From Desulfatibacillum sp. (lineage in GTDB: Bacteria > Desulfobacterota > Desulfobacteria > Desulfobacterales > Desulfatibacillaceae), in contig JAEINP010000004.1 of NCBI GenBank assembly GCA_016342355.1, forward strand, positions 62,001 to 126,000: DNA of 64,000 bases, given 5' to 3'. A program made the translations under genes and the position numbers. Within the stretch, counting starts at the first letter, position 1, and each line of letters starts with the position of its first letter. The notes below the pieces were generated by a model. That model was not told where the DNA came from. It ran no database searches and saw nothing but the letters and a program-made list of their open reading frames with translations. This document shows, piece after piece, positions 16,968-27,138 of this stretch.

Positions 16968-19900
16968 ATGCCCCCTGCCCTGCCCCCCTTTACGGAAAAC
17001 CAATGGACCTTCCTCACCACCCTGGAAGCCTGCGGCAGCCCCATCAGCCCGTCCATTGCCCAAAAACTTTCCCCCTTGGACTCCCGATCCCTCCAGGAAC
17101 TCCTGGGCCTATGCCAGGAAAATGGGTGGATTGCGTACACCCGGGAAGGCCTTATAAGCAGAGGAAAAGACCTGCCGGAAAAAATCCGTCTGGACCTGGA
17201 AATCCGCAATACCGCCAGGCACAATGCTTTGCTTGCAGACAGGATTGGAGACAAAGGCTTGGCAGATACCTTGGGGGCGGGAATAATGGCCCGGGTGCTG
17301 GCCCGTGCGGGGAGGATGGACAAGGCCGGAGAGATGGAGGTGGAACGGGCCCATGAATCCCTTGCAAAGAAGGACCTTGAGGAAGCCTATCGCCGTCTAA
17401 GTCGAGGCGTTGCCATGCTCCATGGGCATATAACAACCGGTAGAAGCGGGGTGGACCGATTATATACCGAATCCACCCTGGAACTTTCCAACCTGTCCTA
17501 TGCCGTGGGAAAGGGAATGCGGGTTTTGTCCGCCTATTTGAAGACCGCCATCGGGGTGGCCAAGAACTCGGGTGACGACCGGTCCCATGCCTTGACCTGT
17601 TTGCATTTGGGCAGGCTAATGGCCTATTTTGGGAGGCCGGACGAGGCCATGGCCCTTCTTATCCGGGGCAAAGAGGAAGTGGAACGCCTGGGTGATTCGG
17701 ACATTCTGAAGGCCGCTGCGGAGTTCCTGGGGCTGTGCAGCCTTCACCAGGGCAATTTCCTGGAAGCCATTGTGTTCTTTGAAAAGGCCGAGCAGTCCTT
17801 TGCGCAAAACCAGGATCGCCTGCTTTTTTACCCCATGATTCTATGGAACCTGGGCATCACCCTGTTTTTCAATGGGCAGGTACCCCGGGCGCTGGGTTTT
17901 TTCCACAGTTACTGGGTCCTTGCCAGGGACATGGGATGGGCCGGGGTGGCTTCCATCGCCAGGGCGCTCCTGGGCTTGGCCTTGGCGGTGGCCCGCAAAA
18001 AATCCCAGGCCTTGTATCATCTGCGGGCCACCCTGCAAGAGGCCGCGGAAAGCAACAACGCATACACCCTGTTTATCGCCCGGGCTGGCATGGCCATCCA
18101 TGCCTATTATGAAGGCCGTGAAGAGGAAGCCTTTGAGACCCTGCGCACGGCCTTGGAGGAAGGGCAACGGGCCGCCACCGCCCCCATGCTTTCCAGCCTG
18201 TTTATCATGGATATGCTACCGGAATTCAACCGCCAGGAAATGGGCGCGGTCTCGGGCAAGTGGGATTACCAAAGACAATTGGAAAATGCCATGAGCCAGG
18301 AAGGGTTTCTTTCCAATGGGGTTGGCCTGCGCCTGAAAGGCGAACAAAGGCTTCGGGACGGGGAAAGCCCCCTTTTGGCTATGGAGGATTTTGAATCCAG
18401 CATCCGCCATTTTCAAAAGGTGGGCGCAGGTTTCGCCCAAAATAAAACCCTCATTGCAGTGGCCTTGCTTCATCTGTCCGAAGGCAACACGGGCCAGGCT
18501 GCCGATGTGACTCTGAAGGTATGGCGACGCATACGGACCATGGGCCTGGACAAGGAGCTTCTGCCCTGGGAACTCAGGAACTTGCTGGATCAAAAGGGCC
18601 TTTGGAAAAAGGCTGCCGACAGCCTGGAGCATTTCATAGCAAGGTACATGAGCACCCTGGAAATCCTGGATCAGCCTCAGGACGAGGATGAACTTCTGTA
18701 TGAAGTTCTTAACCGAATGCTCCAACTCCTCATAGCGGAACGGGGCGCATTGTTCGTGCCCGATCCCCTGGAAGATCCCTCCCTGACATTCCGGGCAGGA
18801 TGCAACGTGACCCGTCAGGAAGTGGAATCCCCATCTTTCAGGCCCAGCCTCGCCCTGCTCGCCCGGTCTTTCCGGGAAAACCGTGTGATTGTAGAGAGCC
18901 TTCCCCAGAACCCCGATGAATCCCTTGGGTCGAGAAAACGGGAGGTGCTGATCCTGCCTGTTCAAGCCAAAGGCCATCTGAAGGGCGTGTTTTACCTGGA
19001 GAACATGTATGTGAATGACGCCTTTGACCTGATTCCCCATGCCCTCCTAAAAATGGGGGCCGAACACATGGCCAGGTATGTGCATCATCTGGTGGAATGC
19101 ATTCGCCTGCGGGAGGAAACCCGCCGTCTGGCTTCTTACAAGGACATCCGGTTCGGGCACAGGGAGGATGATTCCATCCTCACCCGCTCCAGGGCCATGT
19201 TCCGGATTCTGGAGCAGGCGGAAAAAGCAGCCCGGTCTGAAGCCACCCTTCTTGTAAGCGGGGAGACAGGCACCGGCAAGGAATTACTAGTCAAACGCAT
19301 ACACCAATTCAGCAGCCGGTCCCAAGGCTCCATGGTGACGGTGGACTCCACCACAATCCCGGAAAACCTGGTGGAGAGCGAACTTTTCGGCCATGAGAAG
19401 GGGGCTTTTACCGGGGCGGACGCTCGAAAAATGGGGCTTATTGAAATGGCTCACGAAGGCACCCTTTTTATTGACGAAATTGGGGAACTGCCGCCCCAGA
19501 CCCAGGTAAAGCTGCTAAGGGCGTTGGAATCCAGGGCATTCCACAGGGTGGGAGGAACCCAGGCTGTAAAATCGGACTTTCGCTTGGTTGCCGCCACCAA
19601 CCGGAGCCTTGCCGTGGAAGTGGAACAGGGCCGTTTTCGCCAGGATCTTTATTATCGCCTTAATGTGATCCACCTTGTCCTCCCCCCCCTGAGGGACCGG
19701 GGCGACGACGTAATTTTGCTGGCCCGCCATTTTATAGAGCACTATTGCGGCAAATACGGGTTTAAAAAACTGTCCTTCAGCCGCCAGGACGAGGACAGAC
19801 TGACGGCTTACGCCTGGCCAGGCAATGTGCGGGAATTGAAAAACGTCATCGAAAGGGCAGTGATCCTCTCCAGGGGAGACAAGCCTGCCCTGGACATCCA

Positions 19901-20114
19901 GGGAGGGGCTCAGGCGTCCAGACAGGATTTTTTTGGCGGCAATCCCTCCCTGGAAGAAGTGCAACGCCGATACATTGAAAAGGTTCTGGAAAGGACCAAA
20001 GGCCGCATTGACGGCCCGGGCGGCGCAGCGGCAATCCTGGGCATGAAACGCTCCACCCTGTATTCCCGGATGTATAAGCTGGGCATGCGGGACGTAGGCA
20101 AAAAACCGGTTTAA
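16968..20114 (+). CDS. Sigma-54-dependent transcriptional activator with TPR and GAF domains
   Basis: A 1048-residue regulator. Residues 1-70 look like a winged-helix or death-like adaptor domain, about 90-560 are alpha-helical TPR-type repeats, and about 565-720 form a GAF-like domain. The AAA+ sigma-54 interaction domain has Walker A GETGTGKE (about 764-771), GAFTGA (about 812) and Walker B LFIDEIGEL (about 834). A Fis-type helix-turn-helix ends it (about 1000-1040, GGAAAILGMKRSTLYSRMYKLGM). There is no receiver domain, so the signal is probably a ligand or a protein bound by the GAF or TPR part. An AAAGGAG site precedes the ATG. Its gene is divergent from a sigma-54 promoter, so it is the likely activator of the acyl-CoA operon. 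Confidence 0.9.
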   Translation: MPPALPPFTENQWTFLTTLEACGSPISPSIAQKLSPLDSRSLQELLGLCQENGWIAYTREGLISRGKDLPEKIRLDLEIRNTARHNALLADRIGDKGLADTLGAGIMARVLARAGRMDKAGEMEVERAHESLAKKDLEEAYRRLSRGVAMLHGHITTGRSGVDRLYTESTLELSNLSYAVGKGMRVLSAYLKTAIGVAKNSGDDRSHALTCLHLGRLMAYFGRPDEAMALLIRGKEEVERLGDSDILKAAAEFLGLCSLHQGNFLEAIVFFEKAEQSFAQNQDRLLFYPMILWNLGITLFFNGQVPRALGFFHSYWVLARDMGWAGVASIARALLGLALAVARKKSQALYHLRATLQEAAESNNAYTLFIARAGMAIHAYYEGREEEAFETLRTALEEGQRAATAPMLSSLFIMDMLPEFNRQEMGAVSGKWDYQRQLENAMSQEGFLSNGVGLRLKGEQRLRDGESPLLAMEDFESSIRHFQKVGAGFAQNKTLIAVALLHLSEGNTGQAADVTLKVWRRIRTMGLDKELLPWELRNLLDQKGLWKKAADSLEHFIARYMSTLEILDQPQDEDELLYEVLNRMLQLLIAERGALFVPDPLEDPSLTFRAGCNVTRQEVESPSFRPSLALLARSFRENRVIVESLPQNPDESLGSRKREVLILPVQAKGHLKGVFYLENMYVNDAFDLIPHALLKMGAEHMARYVHHLVECIRLREETRRLASYKDIRFGHREDDSILTRSRAMFRILEQAEKAARSEATLLVSGETGTGKELLVKRIHQFSSRSQGSMVTVDSTTIPENLVESELFGHEKGAFTGADARKMGLIEMAHEGTLFIDEIGELPPQTQVKLLRALESRAFHRVGGTQAVKSDFRLVAATNRSLAVEVEQGRFRQDLYYRLNVIHLVLPPLRDRGDDVILLARHFIEHYCGKYGFKKLSFSRQDEDRLTAYAWPGNVRELKNVIERAVILSRGDKPALDIQGGAQASRQDFFGGNPSLEEVQRRYIEKVLERTKGRIDGPGGAAAILGMKRSTLYSRMYKLGMRDVGKKPV

Positions 20115-20152
20115 CTGCAACGCCTTATAGTCAGGATTATGAAAAAAGCTGG

Positions 20153-22150
20153 TTAGTTGCCACGCTCGGGACGGGTGATCAGGGTTTGGGCGTATTCCAG
20201 GTTCTTTTGGGCCTTGGAGTAGTTGGGGTCCAGTTCCAGAGCCTTTAAAAAATTTTCAATAGCCCCCTGCACCTGGCCCCGCATGAGCAGGGCCGCCCCC
20301 AGGCTGTTGTGGGCCGATACAAACCCTGGTCTGGCTGCAATGGACTTACGAAAGCAGGAAGCAGCTTTGGAATAGTCGCCCATTTGTAAATGGATGTCGC
20401 CCAGAGAAAAGTTTGTATTGGCGTCATCAAACCCTGCTTCCAGATTTTTCTCCAAACATTCCATTGCCTCTCCAAACCGACCCCTTTGCACCAAGACATC
20501 TGCGAGGCCCGCATTGGCTTCCCCAAAGGAGGGCCGGAGTTCCAAAGCAGCCCGATATTGTTCTTCCGCCAGATCAAGCCTGCCCAATACCACCAGAACA
20601 TTGGCAAGATTCAGGCGGGGTACTTCCAGGGCGGGATCATTCCGCACAGATGCCTCCAAATACCGGAGCGCTTCCCGGGGCCTGCCTGTCCTGACCAAAA
20701 GATTGCCCAATTGGTTCAATGCCTGGACATAGCTTGGCCGAATAAGAATGGCATGACGATAGTGGGCTTCCGCCTCTGCTATTTTTTTTTCGTCCGCCAG
20801 GGCGTTCGCCAAATGATAATGGGCAGGGGCATAATTTGGATCAGCAACCAGGGCTTGGCTGTACCTCACCATAGCAAGATCATAAAAAGTGTTCACATAC
20901 AACCAGTTCGCCAAACCTGTAAGAGCTACTGGATTTTCCGGATAGACGTGCAGGTTTCTTCGAAATAGTTCCCGGTCATTCTTCCACGTTCCCAAATAGT
21001 CTCTTGCCCCCACGCCGCATAGCAACAGACCCGCAATCAAGGCCAGGATTATAATTCTGTCCTTTCCAGGCATTTTCCTATGGATGGGGGGAGCCATCCA
21101 CGCCACGGCCCAGGCTAAGCCCATGGATGGAATATACACATGCCAGTCAGCCAGGTTGAATTGCGTGGGGCTGTGGAGCCAAAAGGGAATCCCGGCAAGG
21201 TTCAATAAAAACCAAAGCCATCCGCTAAACAGTGCCGGTTGCATTTTTAAAATTTTATGTGCAAACCAAGTGGCTCCAAGCAGGAACATTATGATGAAAT
21301 CATATAAGATCCATTCCTTATGTAAAAAATATGGATACAAAACCGTAAGATCATCGGGCCAGAACACCTTGCGCAGGCACGCGAAGGTGTACAACAAGCT
21401 GTTCCCGATGGCATTTCCAATATCGAAAGACACCTGTTCCCCGGAATAGGGAATGGCCGCCATCAGGGTTCCCATGAGGGAAAGGAGGACCAAAGGCCAT
21501 TTTTCGGCCAGGAGTTGTTTCAAGCCGGTTTGCGCCGCCAATCTTGACAGAGACCAATAATCCAGCAGGATCAGCATGACAGGAAAAATAATGGCTTCCG
21601 GCCCGCACAGGAGAGCAAGAAAATGGCACAAAAAAACGGGGAGAAAACACTTTGCCCCCTGCCCTCCCCTGCCCCGCACATAAAAAAACATGCCGCCCAG
21701 GCAAAACATGGCGCATAAAAGGGTCCTGAGCTGGGCAATCCAGGCCACAGTCCCCACGTTGACCGGAAGCACCGCAAAAAGCATTGCCGCCAGGGCGCTT
21801 TTCCACCTATCGCCCGTGGTCCGGAACAGGATTAAAAACAGGAGACAGGCATTGACCAAGTGAACCCCGAGGCTGAGAAGATGGTGGGCTCCGGCATGGC
21901 TGCCGAAAAAATTGAGCGCCATTGCGTGGGCAAACAGGGGCAAGGGCTGCCAGGGTTGTCCTTTTCCCACGGCAAACACCTGGGGCAAGCCCTGAAAGGA
22001 AAAACCGCATCGAACCAGGGGGTTTTCAAACAATGCTGCGGGATCGTCCAGGGATACGAAATCGAAATCGCGGACCGGCAAATAGACCAGCAGGACAGCC
22101 AGGGCCACCATTCCCACCCCAAACAATATATCCCTGTCCAGCCTGACCAT
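20153..22150 (-). CDS. Multi-pass membrane protein with C-terminal TPRs, GT-C glycosyltransferase-like
   Basis: A 665-residue protein. Residues about 10-400 hold ten or more hydrophobic helices. The first extracytoplasmic loop carries SLDDPAALFENPLV, the acidic pair typical of GT-C/TMTC-like transferases that use lipid-linked sugars. Residues about 420-655 form six or so tetratricopeptide repeats (NPVALTGLANWLY, PNYAPAHYHLANALADE, PSYVQALNQLGNLL and so on). The sugar and acceptor are unknown. It is a tandem paralogue of the upstream gene, from which it is separated by 18 bases. Confidence 0.75.
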   Translation of the reverse strand: MVRLDRDILFGVGMVALAVLLVYLPVRDFDFVSLDDPAALFENPLVRCGFSFQGLPQVFAVGKGQPWQPLPLFAHAMALNFFGSHAGAHHLLSLGVHLVNACLLFLILFRTTGDRWKSALAAMLFAVLPVNVGTVAWIAQLRTLLCAMFCLGGMFFYVRGRGGQGAKCFLPVFLCHFLALLCGPEAIIFPVMLILLDYWSLSRLAAQTGLKQLLAEKWPLVLLSLMGTLMAAIPYSGEQVSFDIGNAIGNSLLYTFACLRKVFWPDDLTVLYPYFLHKEWILYDFIIMFLLGATWFAHKILKMQPALFSGWLWFLLNLAGIPFWLHSPTQFNLADWHVYIPSMGLAWAVAWMAPPIHRKMPGKDRIIILALIAGLLLCGVGARDYLGTWKNDRELFRRNLHVYPENPVALTGLANWLYVNTFYDLAMVRYSQALVADPNYAPAHYHLANALADEKKIAEAEAHYRHAILIRPSYVQALNQLGNLLVRTGRPREALRYLEASVRNDPALEVPRLNLANVLVVLGRLDLAEEQYRAALELRPSFGEANAGLADVLVQRGRFGEAMECLEKNLEAGFDDANTNFSLGDIHLQMGDYSKAASCFRKSIAARPGFVSAHNSLGAALLMRGQVQGAIENFLKALELDPNYSKAQKNLEYAQTLITRPERGN

Positions 22151-22168
22151 CCCCCCTCCTATAGTTGA

Positions 22169-23827
22169 TTAATCGATTGCCGCCTGGCTTGGCGCTCCCA
22201 GATTTTGCGCCATGTCTTCCAGATTATTTTTGGCATCCGGGAAACCCGGATCAATTTCCAAAGATTTTTCAAAGCAAGCCCGGGCTTGCCAGTCCAGCCC
22301 CTGCCCTTTTAGCACAAGGCCTAAATTATTGTATGCCTGGACCAAGCGAGGGTTCGACTGAATAGCCATTTTATATTCCATTTCAGCCTGTTGCATATCA
22401 TCCAGTTTTAAGTAGGCATTTCCCAGGTTGAAATGGATGTCTGCAATGAAACCGGAGTCCATTCTTTCCAGCGCCAGGGACAGAGCCTTTCTGTAATGAA
22501 AAATGGCTTTATCGTACAAGCCGTCGTCGATTAGGGCAACGGCGTAATTATTCTGCACAATCATGCTTTCAGGCACATGGCATATGGCTCTGGAAAAAAG
22601 CAGCCGGTCATTGGCCCAATACCGGGATTGTCCCCAGGCAGACAAGCCCAGTATCACCACCCATGCCATGGTCATAGCCCCTATCCATTTCTTGAAACGG
22701 GGTGCGGCCATTATCCATGAATGAACGGTCCAGGCCACGGCCATATATAGGCCCATGAAGGGCAAATAGGCGTACCGGTCTGCCCATGCGGGAAAAAATC
22801 CAACCTGAATCACTCCGATTACAGGGCTCATGCACAGCAAAAACCAAAGCAGCCCCACGGCCTGATGGGGGGACTTTTTAATATTTCTGGCAACCCAGGC
22901 TGTAACAAGAAACAGAACAAGCAAGGCCCCAGCCACATTCCTTATGGAAAGGCTGGATGGAAAAGGCACATACACAGTGGGACCAGCAGAGTAAAAAAAC
23001 TTCCCAAGATAGGTGACCAGGGCCAAAAGGGCATTCTCCAACCTTAGAAGCAAGGGAATACCTTCAAGCAAATTAAGCCCGCCATAGGGAATCCCCGTAA
23101 CAAAAGTCATGATGGTTGTCCCCAAGCTCAGAAAAAGCAGGGGAACTTTTTCCAAAATCAACCAGGACAGGGAAGCCCGGCCAAAATCGGGTTGAACGCC
23201 GCAATTTTGTCCCAAATCCAAACGGCATAAAGGCCAGAAATCAAGGAGCAAAAGGGCCAGGGGCAAAGGGGTGGCCGAGGGTTTGGACATGACGCACAGA
23301 GCAAACAAAAAGAAAACCCCCAGGTAGCGGCCCACTCCTGGTTTTGCCGCATAATAAGCGTAAGTCAATAAGGTTCCCGCCCCAAAAAAACCCGTGAGGA
23401 TGGTTTTCCGTTGGGTCAACCAGCAAAAGGCCTCCAAATTGACAGGATGAACGGCAAACAGAAGAGCTGCAAGGGTGCTGGGCCATAGGGCGCCGGTCAT
23501 TTTTTTTAGGGCCAAAAAAAATAAAATCACGGCCATGGCATGAAAAAACAAACTTGAAAGATGATGTGGCCCGGGATAAGGGCCAAACAAAGTAAAATCC
23601 GCCATGGCGGACAAGGTGGCCATGGGGTGCCAGTAAGTAACCTGGGAAGAGCCAAAGGCATCAAGCGCCCCCTGCCAGCTAAGCCCCTGGTTTACCTGTT
23701 GATTGGAAACAAGGTACCAGGGGTCATCCAGGTTGATGGTTTTGAAAAAGGCCACATGCCAGAACAGCCCAAGGGATAATAGTCCAAGGCACAGGGCGCA
23801 GAGTATGGTGGCAGACCTTTCTCGCAT
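22169..23827 (-). CDS. Multi-pass membrane protein with C-terminal TPRs, paralogue of the next gene
   Basis: A 552-residue protein with the same plan as its neighbour: a signal-anchor-like first helix, INLDDPWYLVSNQQV in the first loop (the paired Asp of GT-C-type enzymes), about ten membrane helices to residue 390, then three or four TPRs (about 410-535). Its TPR block is shorter than that of the downstream paralogue. Protein O-glycosylation or another lipid-linked transfer is a family-based guess. I see no nearby glycan-synthesis genes that would fix the substrate. Confidence 0.74.
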   Translation of the reverse strand: MRERSATILCALCLGLLSLGLFWHVAFFKTINLDDPWYLVSNQQVNQGLSWQGALDAFGSSQVTYWHPMATLSAMADFTLFGPYPGPHHLSSLFFHAMAVILFFLALKKMTGALWPSTLAALLFAVHPVNLEAFCWLTQRKTILTGFFGAGTLLTYAYYAAKPGVGRYLGVFFLFALCVMSKPSATPLPLALLLLDFWPLCRLDLGQNCGVQPDFGRASLSWLILEKVPLLFLSLGTTIMTFVTGIPYGGLNLLEGIPLLLRLENALLALVTYLGKFFYSAGPTVYVPFPSSLSIRNVAGALLVLFLVTAWVARNIKKSPHQAVGLLWFLLCMSPVIGVIQVGFFPAWADRYAYLPFMGLYMAVAWTVHSWIMAAPRFKKWIGAMTMAWVVILGLSAWGQSRYWANDRLLFSRAICHVPESMIVQNNYAVALIDDGLYDKAIFHYRKALSLALERMDSGFIADIHFNLGNAYLKLDDMQQAEMEYKMAIQSNPRLVQAYNNLGLVLKGQGLDWQARACFEKSLEIDPGFPDAKNNLEDMAQNLGAPSQAAID

Positions 23828-23903
23828 AACCTGCTTATACTACAAGGTGAAATTTGCTTCAATCCATTTGCCGTCCCATTGGAGAATTTGCCGCTTTTTC
23901 CGC

Positions 23904-25463
23904 CTATGCCGGATACCCTGTTATATCCCGAATGCTTTTGTAAATGGGCCCCAAACGTTTATACATTTTAAGAAATACTTCCTTGTACAGGCGGTTATAT
24001 AGTTGGCGATTTTCTTCAATGGGCTGGAACACGGTATCTGAACGGGTCATAGCGGAAACGGCTGAGGGAAAGTCCTTGTGCAAGCCCAAACCCACCGCAG
24101 CAATCATCGCAGCCCCCAGGCCCGAGGTTTCGTAAAGATGGGGCCGTGCGACCGGCAGGCCAAAAATATCTGCCGTAATCTGCATGGCGCTGTCGCTCTG
24201 GGAGCCCCCCCCTGAAACACACAACCTTTTAATGGGAGTACCCGTGCGTTTCTCCACCCTTTCCTTGCCCTCGCGCAGGGCATAGGCCAGGCCTTCCAGG
24301 ATGGACCGATAAATATGAGCGCGGGTATGCACGTCCCCGAATCCTATAATGGCGCCCTTGCCTTCTGGCCCGGGATGTTTGAGGCCCGGGCTCCAGTACG
24401 GTTGAAGCATAAGCCCCATGGAGCCGGGAGGCACATCCTCCACCAGTTTTTCAAAAAGTATTTCAGCCTCTGTGCCTTTTTCCATGGCCTCCATGCGTTC
24501 TTCATACCCAAATTCCTCCTTGAACCAGCTTACCATCCAATAGCCCCGGAAAATTTCCACCTCTATGTTGAAGGCGCCGGGTATGGCGGCAGGATAGGGG
24601 GGAACCAGCCAAAACGGAGAAACAGGCTTTTTACTGGCAACGTTGATGGTGGCCGTGGTGCCGTAACTGAGACAACCTACATCCGGTTCGATGCCGCCGG
24701 AGCCCAATACTTCGCAGGCTTTGTCCGCAGCTCCGGAAATCATGGGAAGCCCTTTGGGTATACCTGTGGCTTCCCATGCTTTGGAAGTTATCTCTCCCAA
24801 AACCCGGGTGGAGTCCACCAATTCAGGCATTTGTTTTTGGGTCAGGCCCTGGACCTTCCACCGAAAATCCAGAGGATGGGCCCAGGTTAATTTTTTGTAG
24901 GAAAAGGGGATATAGCCTACTTGGCAGGAGGTCGAGTCTACAAATTTATCCAACAGCTTATAGGTAAGATATCCTGATAAAAGCAAAAACTTGTGGGTCT
25001 TTTGCCAGAGCTCCGGCTGATGGGTCATGATCCACGAGGACTCGGCCTCGGCGACAAAATGCCGGACTGTGGCCTTTGCCCCGACAACGGAAAACAAGCT
25101 GTTCCACAAGGGGCCTGCGCCCGGGTGGTTGTATGTTTTACGCTGGTCCAGCCACAGAATGGCTGGCCGGAGGGGCCTGCCCTGCTTGTCCACATTGATC
25201 ACCGTGGCCCGTTGGGTGGTGAGGGAAACCGCCGCCACCCGGGATTTATCAACGCCCGGGTGCTTCCACAGCCTTTGGCATGCCTCGCACAGAGATTCCC
25301 AATACACAAGGGGGTCTTGTTCCGCCCAACCGGGATTGGTTGAGTAATAGGGTTCAAAAAGCACCTGCTCCCTGGCCAGGAGGTTTCCTTCCAGGTCAAA
25401 CAGCAGGGCCTTTATGCTCTGGGTTCCATTATCTATGGCCAGCAAAAGATCTTTTTCGCTCAA
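23904..25463 (-). CDS. FGGY-family carbohydrate kinase
   Basis: A 519-residue ATP-dependent sugar or polyol kinase. The first ATP motif is [15 protein letters not shown] (residues 9-23), and the C-terminal adenosine motif is [24 protein letters not shown] (about 413-436). It resembles the xylulokinase-like branch rather than classical glycerol kinase, so its substrate is open: glycerol, an alkylglycerol or a sugar alcohol. The neighbours, a GlpD-like dehydrogenase and an alkyl-DHAP-synthase-like protein, favour a glycerol-backbone compound. It is the last gene of the fadR operon. Confidence 0.85.
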   Translation of the reverse strand: MSEKDLLLAIDNGTQSIKALLFDLEGNLLAREQVLFEPYYSTNPGWAEQDPLVYWESLCEACQRLWKHPGVDKSRVAAVSLTTQRATVINVDKQGRPLRPAILWLDQRKTYNHPGAGPLWNSLFSVVGAKATVRHFVAEAESSWIMTHQPELWQKTHKFLLLSGYLTYKLLDKFVDSTSCQVGYIPFSYKKLTWAHPLDFRWKVQGLTQKQMPELVDSTRVLGEITSKAWEATGIPKGLPMISGAADKACEVLGSGGIEPDVGCLSYGTTATINVASKKPVSPFWLVPPYPAAIPGAFNIEVEIFRGYWMVSWFKEEFGYEERMEAMEKGTEAEILFEKLVEDVPPGSMGLMLQPYWSPGLKHPGPEGKGAIIGFGDVHTRAHIYRSILEGLAYALREGKERVEKRTGTPIKRLCVSGGGSQSDSAMQITADIFGLPVARPHLYETSGLGAAMIAAVGLGLHKDFPSAVSAMTRSDTVFQPIEENRQLYNRLYKEVFLKMYKRLGPIYKSIRDITGYPA

Positions 25464-25504
25464 AACGCACCCCCTTCACCATAAGCGCAATCCTCCTCGC
25501 CGAC

Positions 25505-27064
25505 TCATGAGGCTGGAATGGAATAGGCTTCCCGAATGAGTTTCAGGTAGGCTTCCCTTTCCTCTTCCCAGCGTTCGTCATCCCAACCCAGGTAAGGCTT
25601 GCATAAGTCGATAATTTGATCCAGGAACTCCTCGCCCCCCTTGGGGGTGAGAAGGCCCAGACGGGTCCGCCGCAACATGAGGTCGGACAAATGCCTGATA
25701 GTCTCGTTTTTTGCAGCAAAGGGCAATTCGGCAAACAGGGTTTCGGTGTCCCCCACCTGCTCCAGCGCCCCCCGAGGCGCATCTTCCACCAGCCCGGGAG
25801 CTTTGAGGCCGTATCTGCCAAACAGTCTGCGCCATGCCTGGGCCGAAAGGCCCTTGGCATCAGGAGGAGGCGTTTTGGGAACCGGAGCAAACACCGGCTC
25901 GTTGGGTTTGTGATGGGGTATTCTCTCCATAAAAGGCTCGGCGGCATCCAGGGCATCCAGGGCCAGGAGCCTGAAGGTGGTCAATTTGCCGCCGGTGATG
26001 GTCACCAGGCCTTTGTCCACCCACACCACATGCTCGCGGGATTCCTGGGAGGGATCTTTTTTGCCCCGGCTGACCACAGGGCGAACCCCGGCAAAGCTGG
26101 AGATGATATCAGATTCCTCCACGGATAACGAAGGATAGACTCCATGGATGCCATCCATGAGATAGTCCAGTTCACGCCTGCTCATGGCAGGTTCGGCCCA
26201 GGGGTCGCCTTTATGGTCCAAGTCGGTGGTGCCCACCATGGTAGCGCCTTCCCAGGGCAGGACAAAGATAGGCCTGCGATCAACGGGATGGGCAAACGCA
26301 ACAGCCTGGGCTGCGGGCAGCACATGGGAGGGAAACAGGATGTGGCTTCCCCTCAAGGGACGCAGGTGCAGGCCTTCCACCGGAGAGGGATGGAGGGATT
26401 CGGCCCACCACCCGGTGGCATTGATGACAGCCCGGGTTCCTATGGTGCGGGACTCCCCGGTTTCCGCGTCCTCAATAACCACTCCCGCCACGCAATTCTG
26501 TTCATCCCGCAATATTTCCTTCGCAGCCACATAGTTTAGCGCTTTGCCGCCCAAGTCACGGGATTCGTTTATCAAACGCTGGACCAGCCTGGCGTCGTCC
26601 ACCTGGGCGTCAAAAAATTTGAAGCCGCCCAGGAGATTCTCCTGACGCACATGGGGAGTCAGCAAAAGGAATTTTCCGGAATGAAAATACTCGTGCTGTT
26701 TTTCCCTGGCCATGAAATCGTAGAGGGTCAGGCCTATTTCCAGGGAATGCTTGCCAGGAGATTCCCCCTTGTATATGGGCCACAAAAAACCCATTTTCTC
26801 TACTAAACCCGGAGCCTCATTCAGCAGGCGGCACCGTTCCTCCACAGCCGCCTTGGTGAGGAAAATCTTGCCCTCCTTGAGGTATCTCAAACCGCCGTGC
26901 ACCATCTTGGAACTGCGGCTGGAGGTGCCCTGGGCAAAGTCCTGTTTTTCCACCAGCAAGGTCCACAGGCCCGCCCGCACTGCTTCCCGCAGGATTCCCG
27001 CACCGGTAATTCCCCCACCTATCACCACAAGGTCAAATTCTTTGGGCAAACCGTCCATACTCAT
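25505..27064 (-). CDS. FAD-dependent glycerol-3-phosphate dehydrogenase (GlpD-like)
   Basis: A 519-residue flavoprotein. The FAD-binding VVIGGGITGAGILREA is near residues 13-28, followed by the GlpD signature SSRSSKMVHGGLRYL (about 49-63). The C-terminal GlpD cap domain is present to residue 519. It should oxidise glycerol-3-phosphate to DHAP and pass electrons to quinone. Start at the ATG at 27064 after AAAGGAG; the longer frame to 27091 is less likely. DHAP is the backbone used by alkyl-DHAP synthase, encoded by the preceding gene. Confidence 0.87.
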   Translation of the reverse strand: MSMDGLPKEFDLVVIGGGITGAGILREAVRAGLWTLLVEKQDFAQGTSSRSSKMVHGGLRYLKEGKIFLTKAAVEERCRLLNEAPGLVEKMGFLWPIYKGESPGKHSLEIGLTLYDFMAREKQHEYFHSGKFLLLTPHVRQENLLGGFKFFDAQVDDARLVQRLINESRDLGGKALNYVAAKEILRDEQNCVAGVVIEDAETGESRTIGTRAVINATGWWAESLHPSPVEGLHLRPLRGSHILFPSHVLPAAQAVAFAHPVDRRPIFVLPWEGATMVGTTDLDHKGDPWAEPAMSRRELDYLMDGIHGVYPSLSVEESDIISSFAGVRPVVSRGKKDPSQESREHVVWVDKGLVTITGGKLTTFRLLALDALDAAEPFMERIPHHKPNEPVFAPVPKTPPPDAKGLSAQAWRRLFGRYGLKAPGLVEDAPRGALEQVGDTETLFAELPFAAKNETIRHLSDLMLRRTRLGLLTPKGGEEFLDQIIDLCKPYLGWDDERWEEEREAYLKLIREAYSIPAS

Positions 27065-27138
27065 TGTTTTCACTCCTTTATCCCGCAACAAAACCCATGG
27101 TCCGTATTTGGTTATGCAAAAAGTCGCAAAAAAGCGGT

